Positions 28,250-37,556 of a stretch of 64,000 bases of DNA are shown here, one piece after another. How positions within the stretch are numbered: the stretch's first letter is position 1; every line of letters begins with the position of its first letter. Source of the DNA: a virus; the IMG/VR virus record IMGVR_UViG_3300028883_000036, positions 1-64,000 of that record; one strand, written 5' to 3'. The position numbers were made by a program, and so were the translations under genes. Under the pieces are notes generated by a model. It was not told the DNA's origin. It was given only the letters and a program-made list of their open reading frames with translations, and did no database searches.

Positions 28250-30118
28250 GTGACTGAAATTACTAATAGTTTTTATGGTATAGATGGTATTGATAGATTA
28301 ACTTCAGGTGATCCTGATACCTCTAATGGTAGTAAAAAAAATCCTTGGAAAGCTAGACATTACCAAAACGAAATTTATAAAATTCTAAATAAACACTCCA
28401 AAATCACTTGTGTTACTGGTGGTGGTAAGTCCTTTATGATTTTGGGTAAAGCATATCTTGAAGCTAAACAATTCCAAAAACAAATAATTTGTATCCCTAA
28501 AAAAATCATTGGAAATGGTTTTGTAATTAATCAATGGGTAAAATTTTCAAGAAATAAAATCAATTTTAATATCAAACATGATTTATGTGTTGATGATAGT
28601 GCTGCTGAGTTAAATAGTAAGGCAAATGAACTGATATCTTTCATCAAAAAAAGTCCTAAGAAAATTGGGCCTGTTTTTAATGAATACATTTATTTGGTTA
28701 CTCATGCAACATTTGCAAGATCCTTTAACAAACTTAAAAAAGATAAAAAATTAAACTATTATTTCAAAAATATTACTGTTCATATAGATGAAGCACATAG
28801 AGTTCATTTAGAAGATGATGAAAAAGATAATGAAAAAATCTGTAATCAATTGGGTAAAGCTATTAAATATATCATCAAAAATTCAGAAAGAAAGAAAATT
28901 TACTTCAATCTTGTAACTGCTACATTTTATAGAAACAAAAGAGAAAATATTGTTCCTATTGATTTTAAATGGACAAAACAAAATACCATCAATGTTAATA
29001 CAATAACCTTTTTGGAACACTGTAAATATCTAACAGGTTTCAATTATAGCTTGAGACTTGAAGAAGGAGAATATACAGAAGGTATAAAAAAGATTTTTGA
29101 TAATGATCCATCAAAACCAACTCTTATCTTCATGCCTACAGATGGAAGCAAAGATTCAATTTGGGGAATGACCAAACTCAAAGCTGTTGAAGAAATAAAA
29201 AGAGTTATAGGTGGTAATCTCAAAATCAAAAGTCTTGTGGATGAACGTCAACGAAAAAGAGTAATGGAAGAAATAAGGGAAGAAAATGATATTGATGTTA
29301 TCATAAACATTAGGGTTGCTTCTGAAGGTTTTGATTGGCCTGAATGCAAAAGAGTTATTATTTGTGGGAAAAGAAATTCCTTAATTGAGATTCCACAAAA
29401 CATCGGTAGAGTAATGAGAGATCATGAAAGTAAAAAACATGAAGCACCTGAAGTAATCCACATTTTACCAAAAGTTGATCCTGAAGCTGATGATGATGGT
29501 ACATTAAAAGGTATATTCAATAACGTGATGAAGTTAATTGGTGGACAACTTCTTCTTATATCTGATTTATATAGTAAAGAAGCAAACAAACTCAATAAAA
29601 TAGCAGGTAAAAAACAAACTATCAATGAATACCTTGGAGAAAATTTAACAGTAGATGAAAGAGAGAATTTTGATCAAACAATAAGAAATAGAATGATAGA
29701 TTTACTGCAAATAAAAGGTCAAGATAATGTTAGTGATGATGATGTAAAAGAAATTATTAGAGAAGAATTAAATGAACGAAATTTGGATGATAGTAGTGTT
29801 ATGGTTAATTTCCTATTAAGACAAAAAAAGATGGAAACCATACATAGTATTGATAAAGATGATTCCCAACATAACAATTTTAAAAAAATAGAGAAACATT
29901 ACAATAGACTTTTAAATGAAAACAATGTTGATAATGCTGAAATTGATCTTCTCTTAGATGAAGTTGATTCCTTTGGATGGATCAAAAACTATACTACAAA
30001 AATTTTCAATGTTCAAACATTTAGAGAATTAGAAGAAAGATTAGATAATACAATAATTGAGAAAATTATAGCTATTCGTGATTATGAACTGAAAAAATTA
30101 GAGGAAGAAAATGATTAA
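28250..30118 (+). CDS. Superfamily 2 DEAH helicase, 622 aa
   Basis: Walker A TGGGKS (56-61), motif II DEAH (about 179-182), motif III TAT, then a second RecA lobe with ASEGFDWPEC (motif V) and QNIGRVMR (motif VI, near residue 383). A C-terminal region (about 430-622) is helical and not recognised. Similar phage helicases act in replication, recombination or repair (UvsW-like), but the exact role is open. GTG is the likely start, with AAAGGA upstream. The end overlaps the next gene by eight bases. Confidence 0.88.
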   Translation: MTEITNSFYGIDGIDRLTSGDPDTSNGSKKNPWKARHYQNEIYKILNKHSKITCVTGGGKSFMILGKAYLEAKQFQKQIICIPKKIIGNGFVINQWVKFSRNKINFNIKHDLCVDDSAAELNSKANELISFIKKSPKKIGPVFNEYIYLVTHATFARSFNKLKKDKKLNYYFKNITVHIDEAHRVHLEDDEKDNEKICNQLGKAIKYIIKNSERKKIYFNLVTATFYRNKRENIVPIDFKWTKQNTINVNTITFLEHCKYLTGFNYSLRLEEGEYTEGIKKIFDNDPSKPTLIFMPTDGSKDSIWGMTKLKAVEEIKRVIGGNLKIKSLVDERQRKRVMEEIREENDIDVIINIRVASEGFDWPECKRVIICGKRNSLIEIPQNIGRVMRDHESKKHEAPEVIHILPKVDPEADDDGTLKGIFNNVMKLIGGQLLLISDLYSKEANKLNKIAGKKQTINEYLGENLTVDERENFDQTIRNRMIDLLQIKGQDNVSDDDVKEIIREELNERNLDDSSVMVNFLLRQKKMETIHSIDKDDSQHNNFKKIEKHYNRLLNENNVDNAEIDLLLDEVDSFGWIKNYTTKIFNVQTFRELEERLDNTIIEKIIAIRDYELKKLEEEND

Positions 30119-30758
30119 TCCAGAATTAGGTTTTGATAAAGATTCATTTTTAAGTATATTAAGAAAAAAATATAAAAATGGTACTCTATCCAAACATATT
30201 ATTGAATTGACTGAATCTATTCCTAATTTTAAATGGAGTTTTGATTGGTGTACTAAAAAGCAATTCATTCAATTTTGTAAAGACAATGGAATAGAAAACC
30301 AAACTTCATTTAGAAAATGGTGCAAGAAAAATAAACGTCCTTATAATATATCATCTATACCAGATAGAATATATAAAAATTTTTCATGGGGTGATATATC
30401 AGGACAATATATGAATGTAGATTGGTGTACTAAAAAGCAATTCATTCAATTTTGTAAAGATCATGAAATAAAAAACCAAACTTCATTTAGAAAATGGTGT
30501 AAAGAAAATAAACGTCCTTATAATATATCATCTATACCACATAAAATATATGAAAATTGGTCATGGGGTGATATATCAGGACAATATCATAATGTAGATT
30601 GGTGTACTAAAAAACAATTTATTCAATTTTGTAAAGATCATGAAATAGAAAGCAGAACTCAATTTTATAAATGGTGCAAGAAAAATAAACGTCCTGATAA
30701 TATATCATCTGCCCCAGATAAAACATATAAAAATTGGTCATGGAAACTTATAAAATGA
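30111..30758 (+). CDS. Repeat protein with integrase-repeat-like units, copy 1 (215 aa)
   Basis: After a 45-residue N-terminal domain the protein has three near-identical units of about 58 residues, each of the form VDWCTKKQFIQFCKD..., then KWCKKNKRPYNISS and IYKNWSWGDISG. They resemble the phage-integrase repeat unit (INT_rpt; P-x-x-IY-x-x-W-x-WGD), but no integrase domain is present. The repeats are probably DNA- or RNA-binding helical modules. It overlaps the helicase gene and is followed by a paralogue. Confidence 0.75.
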   Translation: MINPELGFDKDSFLSILRKKYKNGTLSKHIIELTESIPNFKWSFDWCTKKQFIQFCKDNGIENQTSFRKWCKKNKRPYNISSIPDRIYKNFSWGDISGQYMNVDWCTKKQFIQFCKDHEIKNQTSFRKWCKENKRPYNISSIPHKIYENWSWGDISGQYHNVDWCTKKQFIQFCKDHEIESRTQFYKWCKKNKRPDNISSAPDKTYKNWSWKLIK

Positions 30759-31579
30759 TTAATCCAGAATTAGGTTTTAATAAAGACTCATTTCTCTGTA
30801 TATTAAGAATAAAATATAAAAATGGTACTCTAGCCAAACATATTATTGAATTGACTGAATCTATTCCTAATTTTAAATGGGGTTTTGATTGGTGTACTAA
30901 AAAACAATTTATTCAATTTTGTAAAGATCATGAAATAGAAAGCAGAACTCAATTTTATAAATGGTGCAAGAAAAATAAACGTCCTGATAATATACCATCT
31001 ACTCCAAATAGAATATATAAAAATTTTTCATGGGGTGATATATCAGGAATATATAAAAATGTAGATTGGTGTACTAAAGAAGAATTCATACAATTTTGTA
31101 AAGATCATGAAATAAAAAGCAGAACTCAATTTAGAAAATGGTGTAAAGAAAATAAACGTCCTTATAATATATCATCTGAACCAAATATAATATATAAAAA
31201 TTGGTCATGGGGTGATATATCAGGAAAATATATGAATGTAGATTGGTGTACTAAAGAAGAATTCATTCAATGGTGTAAAGACAATGGAATAAAGAATAAT
31301 CTTCAATTTATAAAATGGTGTAAAGAAAATAAACGTCCTTATAATATATCATCTGATCCAAATAAAACATATAAAAATTTTTCATGGGGTGATATATCAG
31401 GAAGATATAGAAATGTAAATTGGTGTACTAAAAAACAATTTATACAATTCTGTAAAGATCATGAAATAAAAACAAAAACTCAATTTAGAAAATGGTGCAA
31501 GAAAAATAAACGTCCTTATAATATACCATATAATCCAAATACGATATATGAAAATTGGTCATGGAAACTTATAAAATAA
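30755..31579 (+). CDS. Repeat protein with integrase-repeat-like units, copy 2 (274 aa)
   Basis: A paralogue of the preceding gene: the first 45 residues (MINPELGFNKDSFLCILRIK onward) are nearly identical, and there are four units instead of three. ATGA overlap with the previous stop. The near-identical DNA of the repeats indicates recent tandem duplication and unit gain by recombination. Confidence 0.75.
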   Translation: MINPELGFNKDSFLCILRIKYKNGTLAKHIIELTESIPNFKWGFDWCTKKQFIQFCKDHEIESRTQFYKWCKKNKRPDNIPSTPNRIYKNFSWGDISGIYKNVDWCTKEEFIQFCKDHEIKSRTQFRKWCKENKRPYNISSEPNIIYKNWSWGDISGKYMNVDWCTKEEFIQWCKDNGIKNNLQFIKWCKENKRPYNISSDPNKTYKNFSWGDISGRYRNVNWCTKKQFIQFCKDHEIKTKTQFRKWCKKNKRPYNIPYNPNTIYENWSWKLIK

Positions 31580-31593
31580 AATTTAATTTTCCC

Positions 31594-31623
31594 TTGACAA
31601 ACAGATATATAATATAGTATAGA
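31594..31623 (+). promoter_or_regulatory. Probable sigma70 promoter
   Basis: TTGACA (31594-31599), an 18-base spacer and TATAGA (31618-31623), before the gene at 31659. Confidence 0.6.
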
Positions 31624-31658
31624 TAATTAAAAACCATAAGGATATATAATATAATATA

Positions 31659-32315
31659 ATGTTACCTGAATTCTATAAATGCCATAAAAAGAAACTATCA
31701 AGACAAGATACTATTATTGATGCATATAGGAACATTTTTAATACCCATTCTATCCCCTTAGACCGTCAATATTGGACTTTATGTAATTATCAAGCCGATA
31801 ATATGGGAAACATAACTGAAGCATCAGAAATAGGTCAAATGGTCAATAGTGAACTTATAAAAATAAATCAATTCTATGGAGTTGATATTCTACCTGAAGT
31901 AATAAAACATAACAAAAAATATATTACAAATGCTAATTGGTTTACAGGAAGTCTCTATGATATTATAATAGACAATTTAGATTATTTTAATCCATCTATT
32001 ATAAATATTGATTTAAATTGTATGATGAATAAATCAATACATATAATAACCCGAATATTAGAATTAATTAATGCTCTAAAAACTAAAAATATCATGATAG
32101 TATTGAATGTCATGATAACAAATCCAAGACAAAAAACAACTTCACAATTAATAGAAATAAATAAATCCTTTATTTCAAAATTTTTAAAAAATAAAAGCTT
32201 TTTGAATAATGCTGTAGATTGGAATATATATAAAAATAAAATATATTCATATCATGGTACAGGAAAGAAGGGAAAGACAATAATGAGTACATTAATCTTA
32301 TGGAAGGGGGGGTGA
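31659..32315 (+). CDS. Hypothetical protein, 218 aa (possible methyltransferase-like fold)
   Basis: A soluble alpha/beta protein. Segments such as YGVDILPEVIKHNKKYI (near 74-90), a short acidic strand IINIDLNCM and a helix-strand IMIVLNVMI recall a Rossmann-type layout, but no clear cofactor loop was found. It may be a degenerate methyltransferase. Not assigned. Confidence 0.6.
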   Translation: MLPEFYKCHKKKLSRQDTIIDAYRNIFNTHSIPLDRQYWTLCNYQADNMGNITEASEIGQMVNSELIKINQFYGVDILPEVIKHNKKYITNANWFTGSLYDIIIDNLDYFNPSIINIDLNCMMNKSIHIITRILELINALKTKNIMIVLNVMITNPRQKTTSQLIEINKSFISKFLKNKSFLNNAVDWNIYKNKIYSYHGTGKKGKTIMSTLILWKGG

Positions 32316-32321
32316 AAGTAG

Positions 32322-32462
32322 ATGAGTGAACAACAGAAAAAATTATTTATAAAATGTCTAAAAGCTTTTCCTGAAGATGCAACTGAACTTGCTAAAGCAT
32401 TTAATGTTTCCAAAAGATCACTTGCAGCTTTCAAAGCTAATATGACAATGGGTAGATACTAA
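32322..32462 (+). CDS. Small helix-turn-helix-like protein, 46 aa
   Basis: Residues 16-40 (PEDATELAKAFNVSKRSLAAF) fit a helix-turn-helix. A GGGGGGTGA run precedes the ATG. It is the last plus-strand gene before the terminator. Possible DNA-binding regulator; unassigned. Confidence 0.55.
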   Translation: MSEQQKKLFIKCLKAFPEDATELAKAFNVSKRSLAAFKANMTMGRY

Positions 32463-32466
32463 TTGT

Positions 32467-32498
32467 AAGAAGGAAAACATTTCTTTGTTTTCCTTCTT
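32467..32498. terminator. Symmetric terminator between convergent blocks
   Basis: A perfect 13-bp stem AAGAAGGAAAACA/TGTTTTCCTTCTT with a 6-base loop, between the plus-strand block ending at 32462 and the minus-strand block ending at 32547. The T-rich flank on the plus side supports rightward termination; it may work in both directions. Confidence 0.7.
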
Positions 32499-32546
32499 GC
32501 TTTCTATTAGTTTTATATATCTACTTTTGGAAATGATTGATGTAAA

Positions 32547-33083
32547 TTAAAAAAATACTCCTAATTCTTCTTTACTTAATCCATCATCTTTTCTTTCAAT
32601 TACTGCTATCGTATCATGAATTGCCCCACCATGAGACATTAAAAGAATATGTTCCTGTTTATATCCTCTTGTCTTACCCATCGTATTCGAATGGTATCCA
32701 AAAGATATTGATATATGATTGGGTTTCATTATTTTACCCAATTCATTCTTGATCTGATTGAATGAACTGCTAACAGCCCCATCATACATTTCCATTGATT
32801 TTCGATAAGCATATGGTGGGTCTAAAATTATAGTATTAAATTTATCTAATCCCCATAATTCAAGTTTATTACTCCAATGTCTAATAAACTCAAGAGCATC
32901 CATATGGTAATCACATGGCATATTTTCTCTTATATCATTTCTTATTTCATTACAATTGAGTTTATATTTTCCTGCAAATAAATTTAAAACTTTACCTTCT
33001 ACATTTTGTTCTACCCATTCTCTTACCCTTTTATTCTTAAAAGTATATCTGTAAAGGGGAGTTTTCATGTATGTAATTTTCAT
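32547..33083 (-). CDS. DNA adenine methyltransferase-like protein, 178 aa
   Basis: The catalytic motif DPPY occurs near residue 88 (IILDPPYAYR) and a SAM-binding-type loop LNLFAGK near 33-39. Size and order fit a small amino-methylase acting on DNA, probably on N6 of adenine. The target-recognition part is short. It could protect phage DNA from host restriction. GAGG lies in the end of the upstream gene. Confidence 0.8.
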   Translation of the reverse strand: MKITYMKTPLYRYTFKNKRVREWVEQNVEGKVLNLFAGKYKLNCNEIRNDIRENMPCDYHMDALEFIRHWSNKLELWGLDKFNTIILDPPYAYRKSMEMYDGAVSSSFNQIKNELGKIMKPNHISISFGYHSNTMGKTRGYKQEHILLMSHGGAIHDTIAVIERKDDGLSKEELGVFF

Positions 33084-33085
33084 TA

Positions 33086-33283
33086 TTAATCCTCTACATA
33101 AACAATTTCAATTTCATATATAGAAGTATATGGAATAACGTATGTCTTTATAGTTTCATCATCTTTTGTAACTCTAATTCCATATTCCTTCCATTGAATA
33201 TCATCAAATAAAATTTCTTCAGTATATTCAAATAAATTTTTAGTAGAATATGATTTCCATTTAACTTTATATTTTGTTTTCAT
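33086..33283 (-). CDS. Hypothetical protein, 65 aa
   Basis: A small beta-rich protein, not recognised; its first base is the last base of the thymidylate synthase stop. Between thymidylate synthase and the methylase, it may belong to DNA metabolism. Confidence 0.6.
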   Translation of the reverse strand: MKTKYKVKWKSYSTKNLFEYTEEILFDDIQWKEYGIRVTKDDETIKTYVIPYTSIYEIEIVYVED

Positions 33284-34101
33284 TAAAATCCTTTACAATT
33301 ATCTCCATCTACAAACATACATCTTGCTTTAGCAAAATCAACTGAATAATCATATAAATGAAGCCCCTTTGAAGCACAAATCATTTCTCCTTGTTTTACA
33401 CCAATTTCATATGCCATATGCTCTTGTAACATACTAATTCCAGCAACATTAGCAGGAAATCCACTCCATAAATCCCAACTTCTAAAATAAGGATAGAAAT
33501 GAAGTTTTCCATCTTGAACTCTTGTATCAATATGTCTTAAACAGGGTGGATCTAAAAGAAGCATATCAGTAGGTTTAGCTACTTGTAAAACCATTTGGTT
33601 AGTTCTTGGATGTTCTCTATATACTTCTATAGCCAAATCTACTTGAGATAGAAATTTATCTTTATCATATACAATATCTTCAAGAACTTTACTACCTGAA
33701 AATTTTCTATATATTTTATTTTTTACTACCATATTATCTGAAATTTCTTTTGATACAGGTTCTTTATTTATTCTTTGTCCATATGTATATGATTCATCTT
33801 CACTTACATCAGCACCTAAAATATACCCTGCATAATTATTTAAATAATCATCTGAAACAGGAGCAGGAATATTCATATGTTCAGGAATTTTAGGTATTCT
33901 TGGAAGTCCTGTAACTTCATCTCTTATCCAAGGCATAGTAATTTGAGCCACTATAAAGTCAAATTCTTTTCTTACACTACCTGCAAATGATCCTTGATCA
34001 ATTTTGAAATCTCTACCATTTTCAATAATATTATATACCAATTGGAACCAACAATCATCCAAGGTTGTAGCTTTTATATTAACAATTTTTTGTTTATTCA
34101 T
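33283..34101 (-). CDS. Thymidylate synthase-family enzyme (archaeal-type layout)
   Basis: A 272-residue protein. The nucleophile Cys lies in DPPCLRHID (near 185-193), followed by YFRSWDLWSGFPANVAG (near 206-222). This is the family's RSxD...GxPxN segment. The Asn of PANVAG is kept; dCMP hydroxymethylases have Asp there, so a dUMP substrate is favoured. It would supply dTMP together with the dUTPase at 55523. Confidence 0.85.
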   Translation of the reverse strand: MNKQKIVNIKATTLDDCWFQLVYNIIENGRDFKIDQGSFAGSVRKEFDFIVAQITMPWIRDEVTGLPRIPKIPEHMNIPAPVSDDYLNNYAGYILGADVSEDESYTYGQRINKEPVSKEISDNMVVKNKIYRKFSGSKVLEDIVYDKDKFLSQVDLAIEVYREHPRTNQMVLQVAKPTDMLLLDPPCLRHIDTRVQDGKLHFYPYFRSWDLWSGFPANVAGISMLQEHMAYEIGVKQGEMICASKGLHLYDYSVDFAKARCMFVDGDNCKGF

Positions 34102-34102
34102 A

Positions 34103-34936
34103 TTAATCTCCTTGATTTAACATTTCTTTTATATAATCATTTAATTTTCTTTCAGCTTTAAAATCTATTCTATTTTCTGCTATACTTATATCAGCTACAG
34201 AACTATCTGTACCAATTATTCTACTATCTACAAATTTATAATGATCATTAAATTTTCTTTTTGGAAACATAGCTAATAAATCCATAATAGATGTTCCTAT
34301 GCCTGTTCCTATATCCATAGGTGATTTATCTTTTGGCTGAATCTCTATTATTTTCATAATAGCTTTACATACATCCCAAACATGAACAAAATCTCTTATT
34401 TGTTTACCATCTCCATGAATCAATAATGGTTCATCTTGTCTAAATTTAGTAATAAATTGTTTTACACAAGTTTGTTTTTTAGACAAATATTGATCACCAC
34501 CATAAACATTTGCTAGCCTTATAACATAATTCGAACCAAATTCTTGATTATAAGATTCTGCCATTTTCTCAACAGTCCATTTTATAGAGGCATATAGACT
34601 TGATTTAGGGTCTTTAGCAGCTTGAGAGGATGTAAATACAACTGGAATTTTATATTGGGTACATAGCTTGAAAATGTTTTGAGCACTCAATATATTGTCT
34701 CTTACGGCTTTTACAGGGTCATTTTCACATGCCGCTAACCCACTTAATGCAGCTAAATGAACAACAGCATTATATTTACTGACATTTTTTATATCTTGAG
34801 CTAATGGCCCAATACCACATTTAGATGAATTACTGTAATCACAAATATCAAAAATTACATCATTTCTATATCTGTTTACATAATTATATAAATTTGTTCC
34901 AATATAGCCAAATCCACCAGTTATCAATATTTTCAT
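34103..34936 (-). CDS. NAD-dependent sugar epimerase/dehydratase (extended SDR)
   Basis: A 277-residue protein with the Rossmann start GGFGYIGTNLY (near 7-17), VVHLAALSG, and the active-site pair YASIKW (Y-x3-K, near 115-120). It would act on nucleotide sugars, feeding the glycan island that follows. The exact sugar is not known. Confidence 0.85.
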   Translation of the reverse strand: MKILITGGFGYIGTNLYNYVNRYRNDVIFDICDYSNSSKCGIGPLAQDIKNVSKYNAVVHLAALSGLAACENDPVKAVRDNILSAQNIFKLCTQYKIPVVFTSSQAAKDPKSSLYASIKWTVEKMAESYNQEFGSNYVIRLANVYGGDQYLSKKQTCVKQFITKFRQDEPLLIHGDGKQIRDFVHVWDVCKAIMKIIEIQPKDKSPMDIGTGIGTSIMDLLAMFPKRKFNDHYKFVDSRIIGTDSSVADISIAENRIDFKAERKLNDYIKEMLNQGD

Positions 34937-35271
34937 TAATTTTTCTCCTTATCAGACCATTTAGGTTCATTCCATAAATGAATATGTTCCCTACCTACTG
35001 TTTTATTTTCTTTTGCATCAGGAACTTTATTCCAATCAATTTCTTCAATATCTTCATCTGCTGCTTCAGGATTATGTAAAAATATATATGCTTTATCATG
35101 TCTAATAAAATCATAATGTTCATCTTTAATCCAAATTCCTATTAGTCCTCTTATTAAAGTTTGAGAAGCACCAATATAAACAGGCAGAAGTTTATTATGT
35201 TTGTCTATTATATGAGTAGGATACCATGTTGATTGATAATCTACTTCATCATTTAAAATTAACCATGCCAT
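34936..35271 (-). CDS. Hypothetical protein, 111 aa
   Basis: A soluble protein rich in Trp and Asp, not recognised. It shares a base with the epimerase start. It lies within the glycan island. Confidence 0.6.
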   Translation of the reverse strand: MAWLILNDEVDYQSTWYPTHIIDKHNKLLPVYIGASQTLIRGLIGIWIKDEHYDFIRHDKAYIFLHNPEAADEDIEEIDWNKVPDAKENKTVGREHIHLWNEPKWSDKEKN

Positions 35272-36003
35272 TTAACATCTCCCACAACCACCCATAGTAT
35301 AACCTTTCAACCAAGGATAAGATGAAATTATATCATTTACTACTTTTACTTGATTCTGATTCCATCTAATTTTTGCTCTTGTTATTCTTGGTTTTTTCCA
35401 TACTGTTTCTCTAACATAATCTCTCCATTGAGGATCAAATGAAATTTCTAAAAAGTTAGATATTTCTTCAAGAGTATTATGCATTTTAGTAATAACATCT
35501 TCATGTTTTACTGTCAATATGTCTTCTGATTTTTTAAGTTTATCTATGGTTTGATTTAATTTTTTATATTTCTCTATTACAATATTTAATTCTTTTTTTA
35601 TAGTATTTTTTTCATTATTTTTATTCTGATAATTTAATCTTGCCCAAGTAGCAAGATTATCAAATGGATTTCTTACAACTAGTATCCATTTTAGGGGAAC
35701 TCCTACTTGAGATTTAATTATACCCAATCTTTGAGGATTATTACTTAATATTTCTGTAGTTCGATGCCCTGTTTTATCTCCAATTATAGTAATTTCTTGT
35801 TTTGGAACATGTTTTATTTGAGTAGTACTTTTCCAAGTATGAGGTTTTAAACTATATGATTTTATATAATCTAACGATATTTTTTTTTGAGAAAAAATAT
35901 TTAGTTGATTAGATACCATACAATTTGGATTTGCATTTAAAATAGCAGCAACTAAAGTATGTCCTGATCTTGGAAATCCACAAAAACAAAGAAAATATTT
36001 CAT
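35272..36003 (-). CDS. Sulfotransferase 1, 243 aa
   Basis: The 5'-phosphosulfate loop is GFPRSGHT (about 8-15) and the 3'-phosphate-binding segment is VVRNPFDNLATW (about 108-119), the two family hallmarks of PAPS-dependent sulfotransferases. The middle is a helical, Lys-rich insert. It would transfer sulfate to a carbohydrate. The C-terminus ends GGCGRC. Confidence 0.85.
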   Translation of the reverse strand: MKYFLCFCGFPRSGHTLVAAILNANPNCMVSNQLNIFSQKKISLDYIKSYSLKPHTWKSTTQIKHVPKQEITIIGDKTGHRTTEILSNNPQRLGIIKSQVGVPLKWILVVRNPFDNLATWARLNYQNKNNEKNTIKKELNIVIEKYKKLNQTIDKLKKSEDILTVKHEDVITKMHNTLEEISNFLEISFDPQWRDYVRETVWKKPRITRAKIRWNQNQVKVVNDIISSYPWLKGYTMGGCGRC

Positions 36004-36296
36004 AACACCTCATCTTTATGATATTGTCTGGACATTGGTTTAAGCATCTCCCACATATATCTTTTTCTTCTATCTAAAATAAATGCTTTTTCTATTCCAT
36101 GATGTATATTAACACCCTGATTTTTTTTATATTTAGCACTTCTTCTAGTCCTAAGAATATAATATTTATGTAATAACCATTCCTTTTTAGCTTTATAATA
36201 CATTGATTTAAAATCTTTTCTTTTATCTAATAAATTAAATAATTTATTTGAAATAAAATCAAATATAAATATGATATCATATTTATCCATAATCAA
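36000..36296 (-). CDS. Hypothetical basic protein, 98 aa
   Basis: A Lys/Arg-rich helical protein, not recognised; ATGA overlap with the sulfotransferase downstream. It may be an accessory of the island. Confidence 0.55.
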   Translation of the reverse strand: MIMDKYDIIFIFDFISNKLFNLLDKRKDFKSMYYKAKKEWLLHKYYILRTRRSAKYKKNQGVNIHHGIEKAFILDRRKRYMWEMLKPMSRQYHKDEVL

Positions 36297-36301
36297 TTCT
36301 C

Positions 36302-36409
36302 CTATTTTTTAATATCTCTTATTTTTTCAATAATTATCATATATGAAACAAAAACAGCTATAAATAATCCAAACAAAGTTCCCCCAATAAATACAAGAAA
36401 CCAAAACAT
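36302..36409 (-). CDS. Very small membrane protein, 35 aa
   Basis: One hydrophobic helix (residues 2-26) and a charged tail (EKIRDIKK). AAGGAAA lies just before the ATG. Not recognised. Confidence 0.55.
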   Translation of the reverse strand: MFWFLVFIGGTLFGLFIAVFVSYMIIIEKIRDIKK

Positions 36410-36411
36410 TT

Positions 36412-36843
36412 TTACATTTTTCCTTCTTTGTTTCTTTTACTAGTTTCAGCAATAGATAAAACTTTATATATATTTTGGCTTGCATATGGCAAGAAAAGTT
36501 TAATATATTTATTCATATAAATTAAATAAACATCTTTTCCTGCTTTCAATCCTTCTTCAAGTTCTTCATGGACTCCTGCTCCAATAACACCATCTGTATA
36601 TGTAACACCAACAATAATATCACATGATCTTGCTATTTCTCTGAAGATTTCAAATGGATTTTTATCTCCTGCTTTTTTTCTTTCCATATATAAATCACTT
36701 AACCATTTCTGATTAGGATTCATAATTTCAATATCTTCATCTGCATCTATCATTATACCAATTATAACAATACAATCCATCTCAATATCTTCATTATAAT
36801 GAACCTTGGGATGTGAAAAATATATAGTTTTTATATCATCCAT
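36412..36843 (-). CDS. Nucleoside 2-deoxyribosyltransferase-like fold protein, 143 aa
   Basis: The start KTIYFSHPKVHY, the central IIVGVTYTDGVIGAGVHEELEEGL (near 76-99) and DVYLIYM fit the DUF4406/nucleoside deoxyribosyltransferase-like fold often found in phages. The catalytic Glu may be in HEELEEG. Function is only predicted at fold level. Confidence 0.65.
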   Translation of the reverse strand: MDDIKTIYFSHPKVHYNEDIEMDCIVIIGIMIDADEDIEIMNPNQKWLSDLYMERKKAGDKNPFEIFREIARSCDIIVGVTYTDGVIGAGVHEELEEGLKAGKDVYLIYMNKYIKLFLPYASQNIYKVLSIAETSKRNKEGKM

Positions 36844-37535
36844 TGAAATTTAGTCTCCTTAAATTCTTTTTTAATTTTCTCTATATTTGGAAGATAAACA
36901 GAAATATCATCCTTATTCTTCTTTTTTGTTTTAGCATACATTTTTATCTGTTTTACTTTAAAAAAATCACATACAGCTATATTTGCATTATTAGACAAAT
37001 ATGTTTTTTCTCCATCTACTTCACCTATAATATCTTCATAAAATAAAGTTAATTTTATATTTCCTTTTAGTTCTTTTTTCCAGTATTCATTAAATCTATG
37101 AGCTTCTTTTACCATATTAAATAATCGTTTTGGTTCTATAATAACAGGATTATGTTTAGTAGTTGCAGCAGTTAATCCTGAAATAATTTGTTTAACAAGA
37201 TTTTTTCTCATCAAATGAATCATTGGAATACTTTTACCTTTTATATATTCCATAAGTCCTTGATGATATGTTATTTGATTGTACATAATCTTAAAAATAG
37301 TATTTTTATTAGGATATGTCTTGTAAATAACATTCTCTATGTATTCTTTTGGTGTATTAAGATCACTTCTAAGATATGGAACAAAACCTGATTTTCTCAT
37401 TCCTGGTTTTCTTGCCATATTAACAAATACTTCATCTATCCCCATTATATCAGGATGAGAATTAATTGCATTTTGTAAAAATGTAGATCCTACTCTTTTA
37501 TTGGATAGCTGGATAGCTCTTATATATTTTTCCAT
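36831..37535 (-). CDS. Sulfotransferase 2, 234 aa
   Basis: The phosphosulfate loop is a variant SNKRVGSTFLQNAI (about 11-24) and the 3'-phosphate segment is LMRKNLVKQIISGL (near 107-120). It resembles Stf0-like and carbohydrate sulfotransferases. AAGGAG precedes the chosen ATG, seven codons inside the longest frame. The end overlaps the next gene. Confidence 0.8.
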   Translation of the reverse strand: MEKYIRAIQLSNKRVGSTFLQNAINSHPDIMGIDEVFVNMARKPGMRKSGFVPYLRSDLNTPKEYIENVIYKTYPNKNTIFKIMYNQITYHQGLMEYIKGKSIPMIHLMRKNLVKQIISGLTAATTKHNPVIIEPKRLFNMVKEAHRFNEYWKKELKGNIKLTLFYEDIIGEVDGEKTYLSNNANIAVCDFFKVKQIKMYAKTKKKNKDDISVYLPNIEKIKKEFKETKFQWMI

Positions 37536-37556
37536 GTTTCTCCTTATTTTTTTCAT

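Noticed and set aside
30111-31579. CRISPR-like array from the regular repeats
   Set aside because: The repeats are about 170 bases, coding, in frame and without variable spacers.
12070-32462. Genome-wide recoding of TAG to an amino acid
   Set aside because: Several normal-length genes here end in TAG at sensible positions (for example RtcB at 20945), so TAG still terminates in this block.
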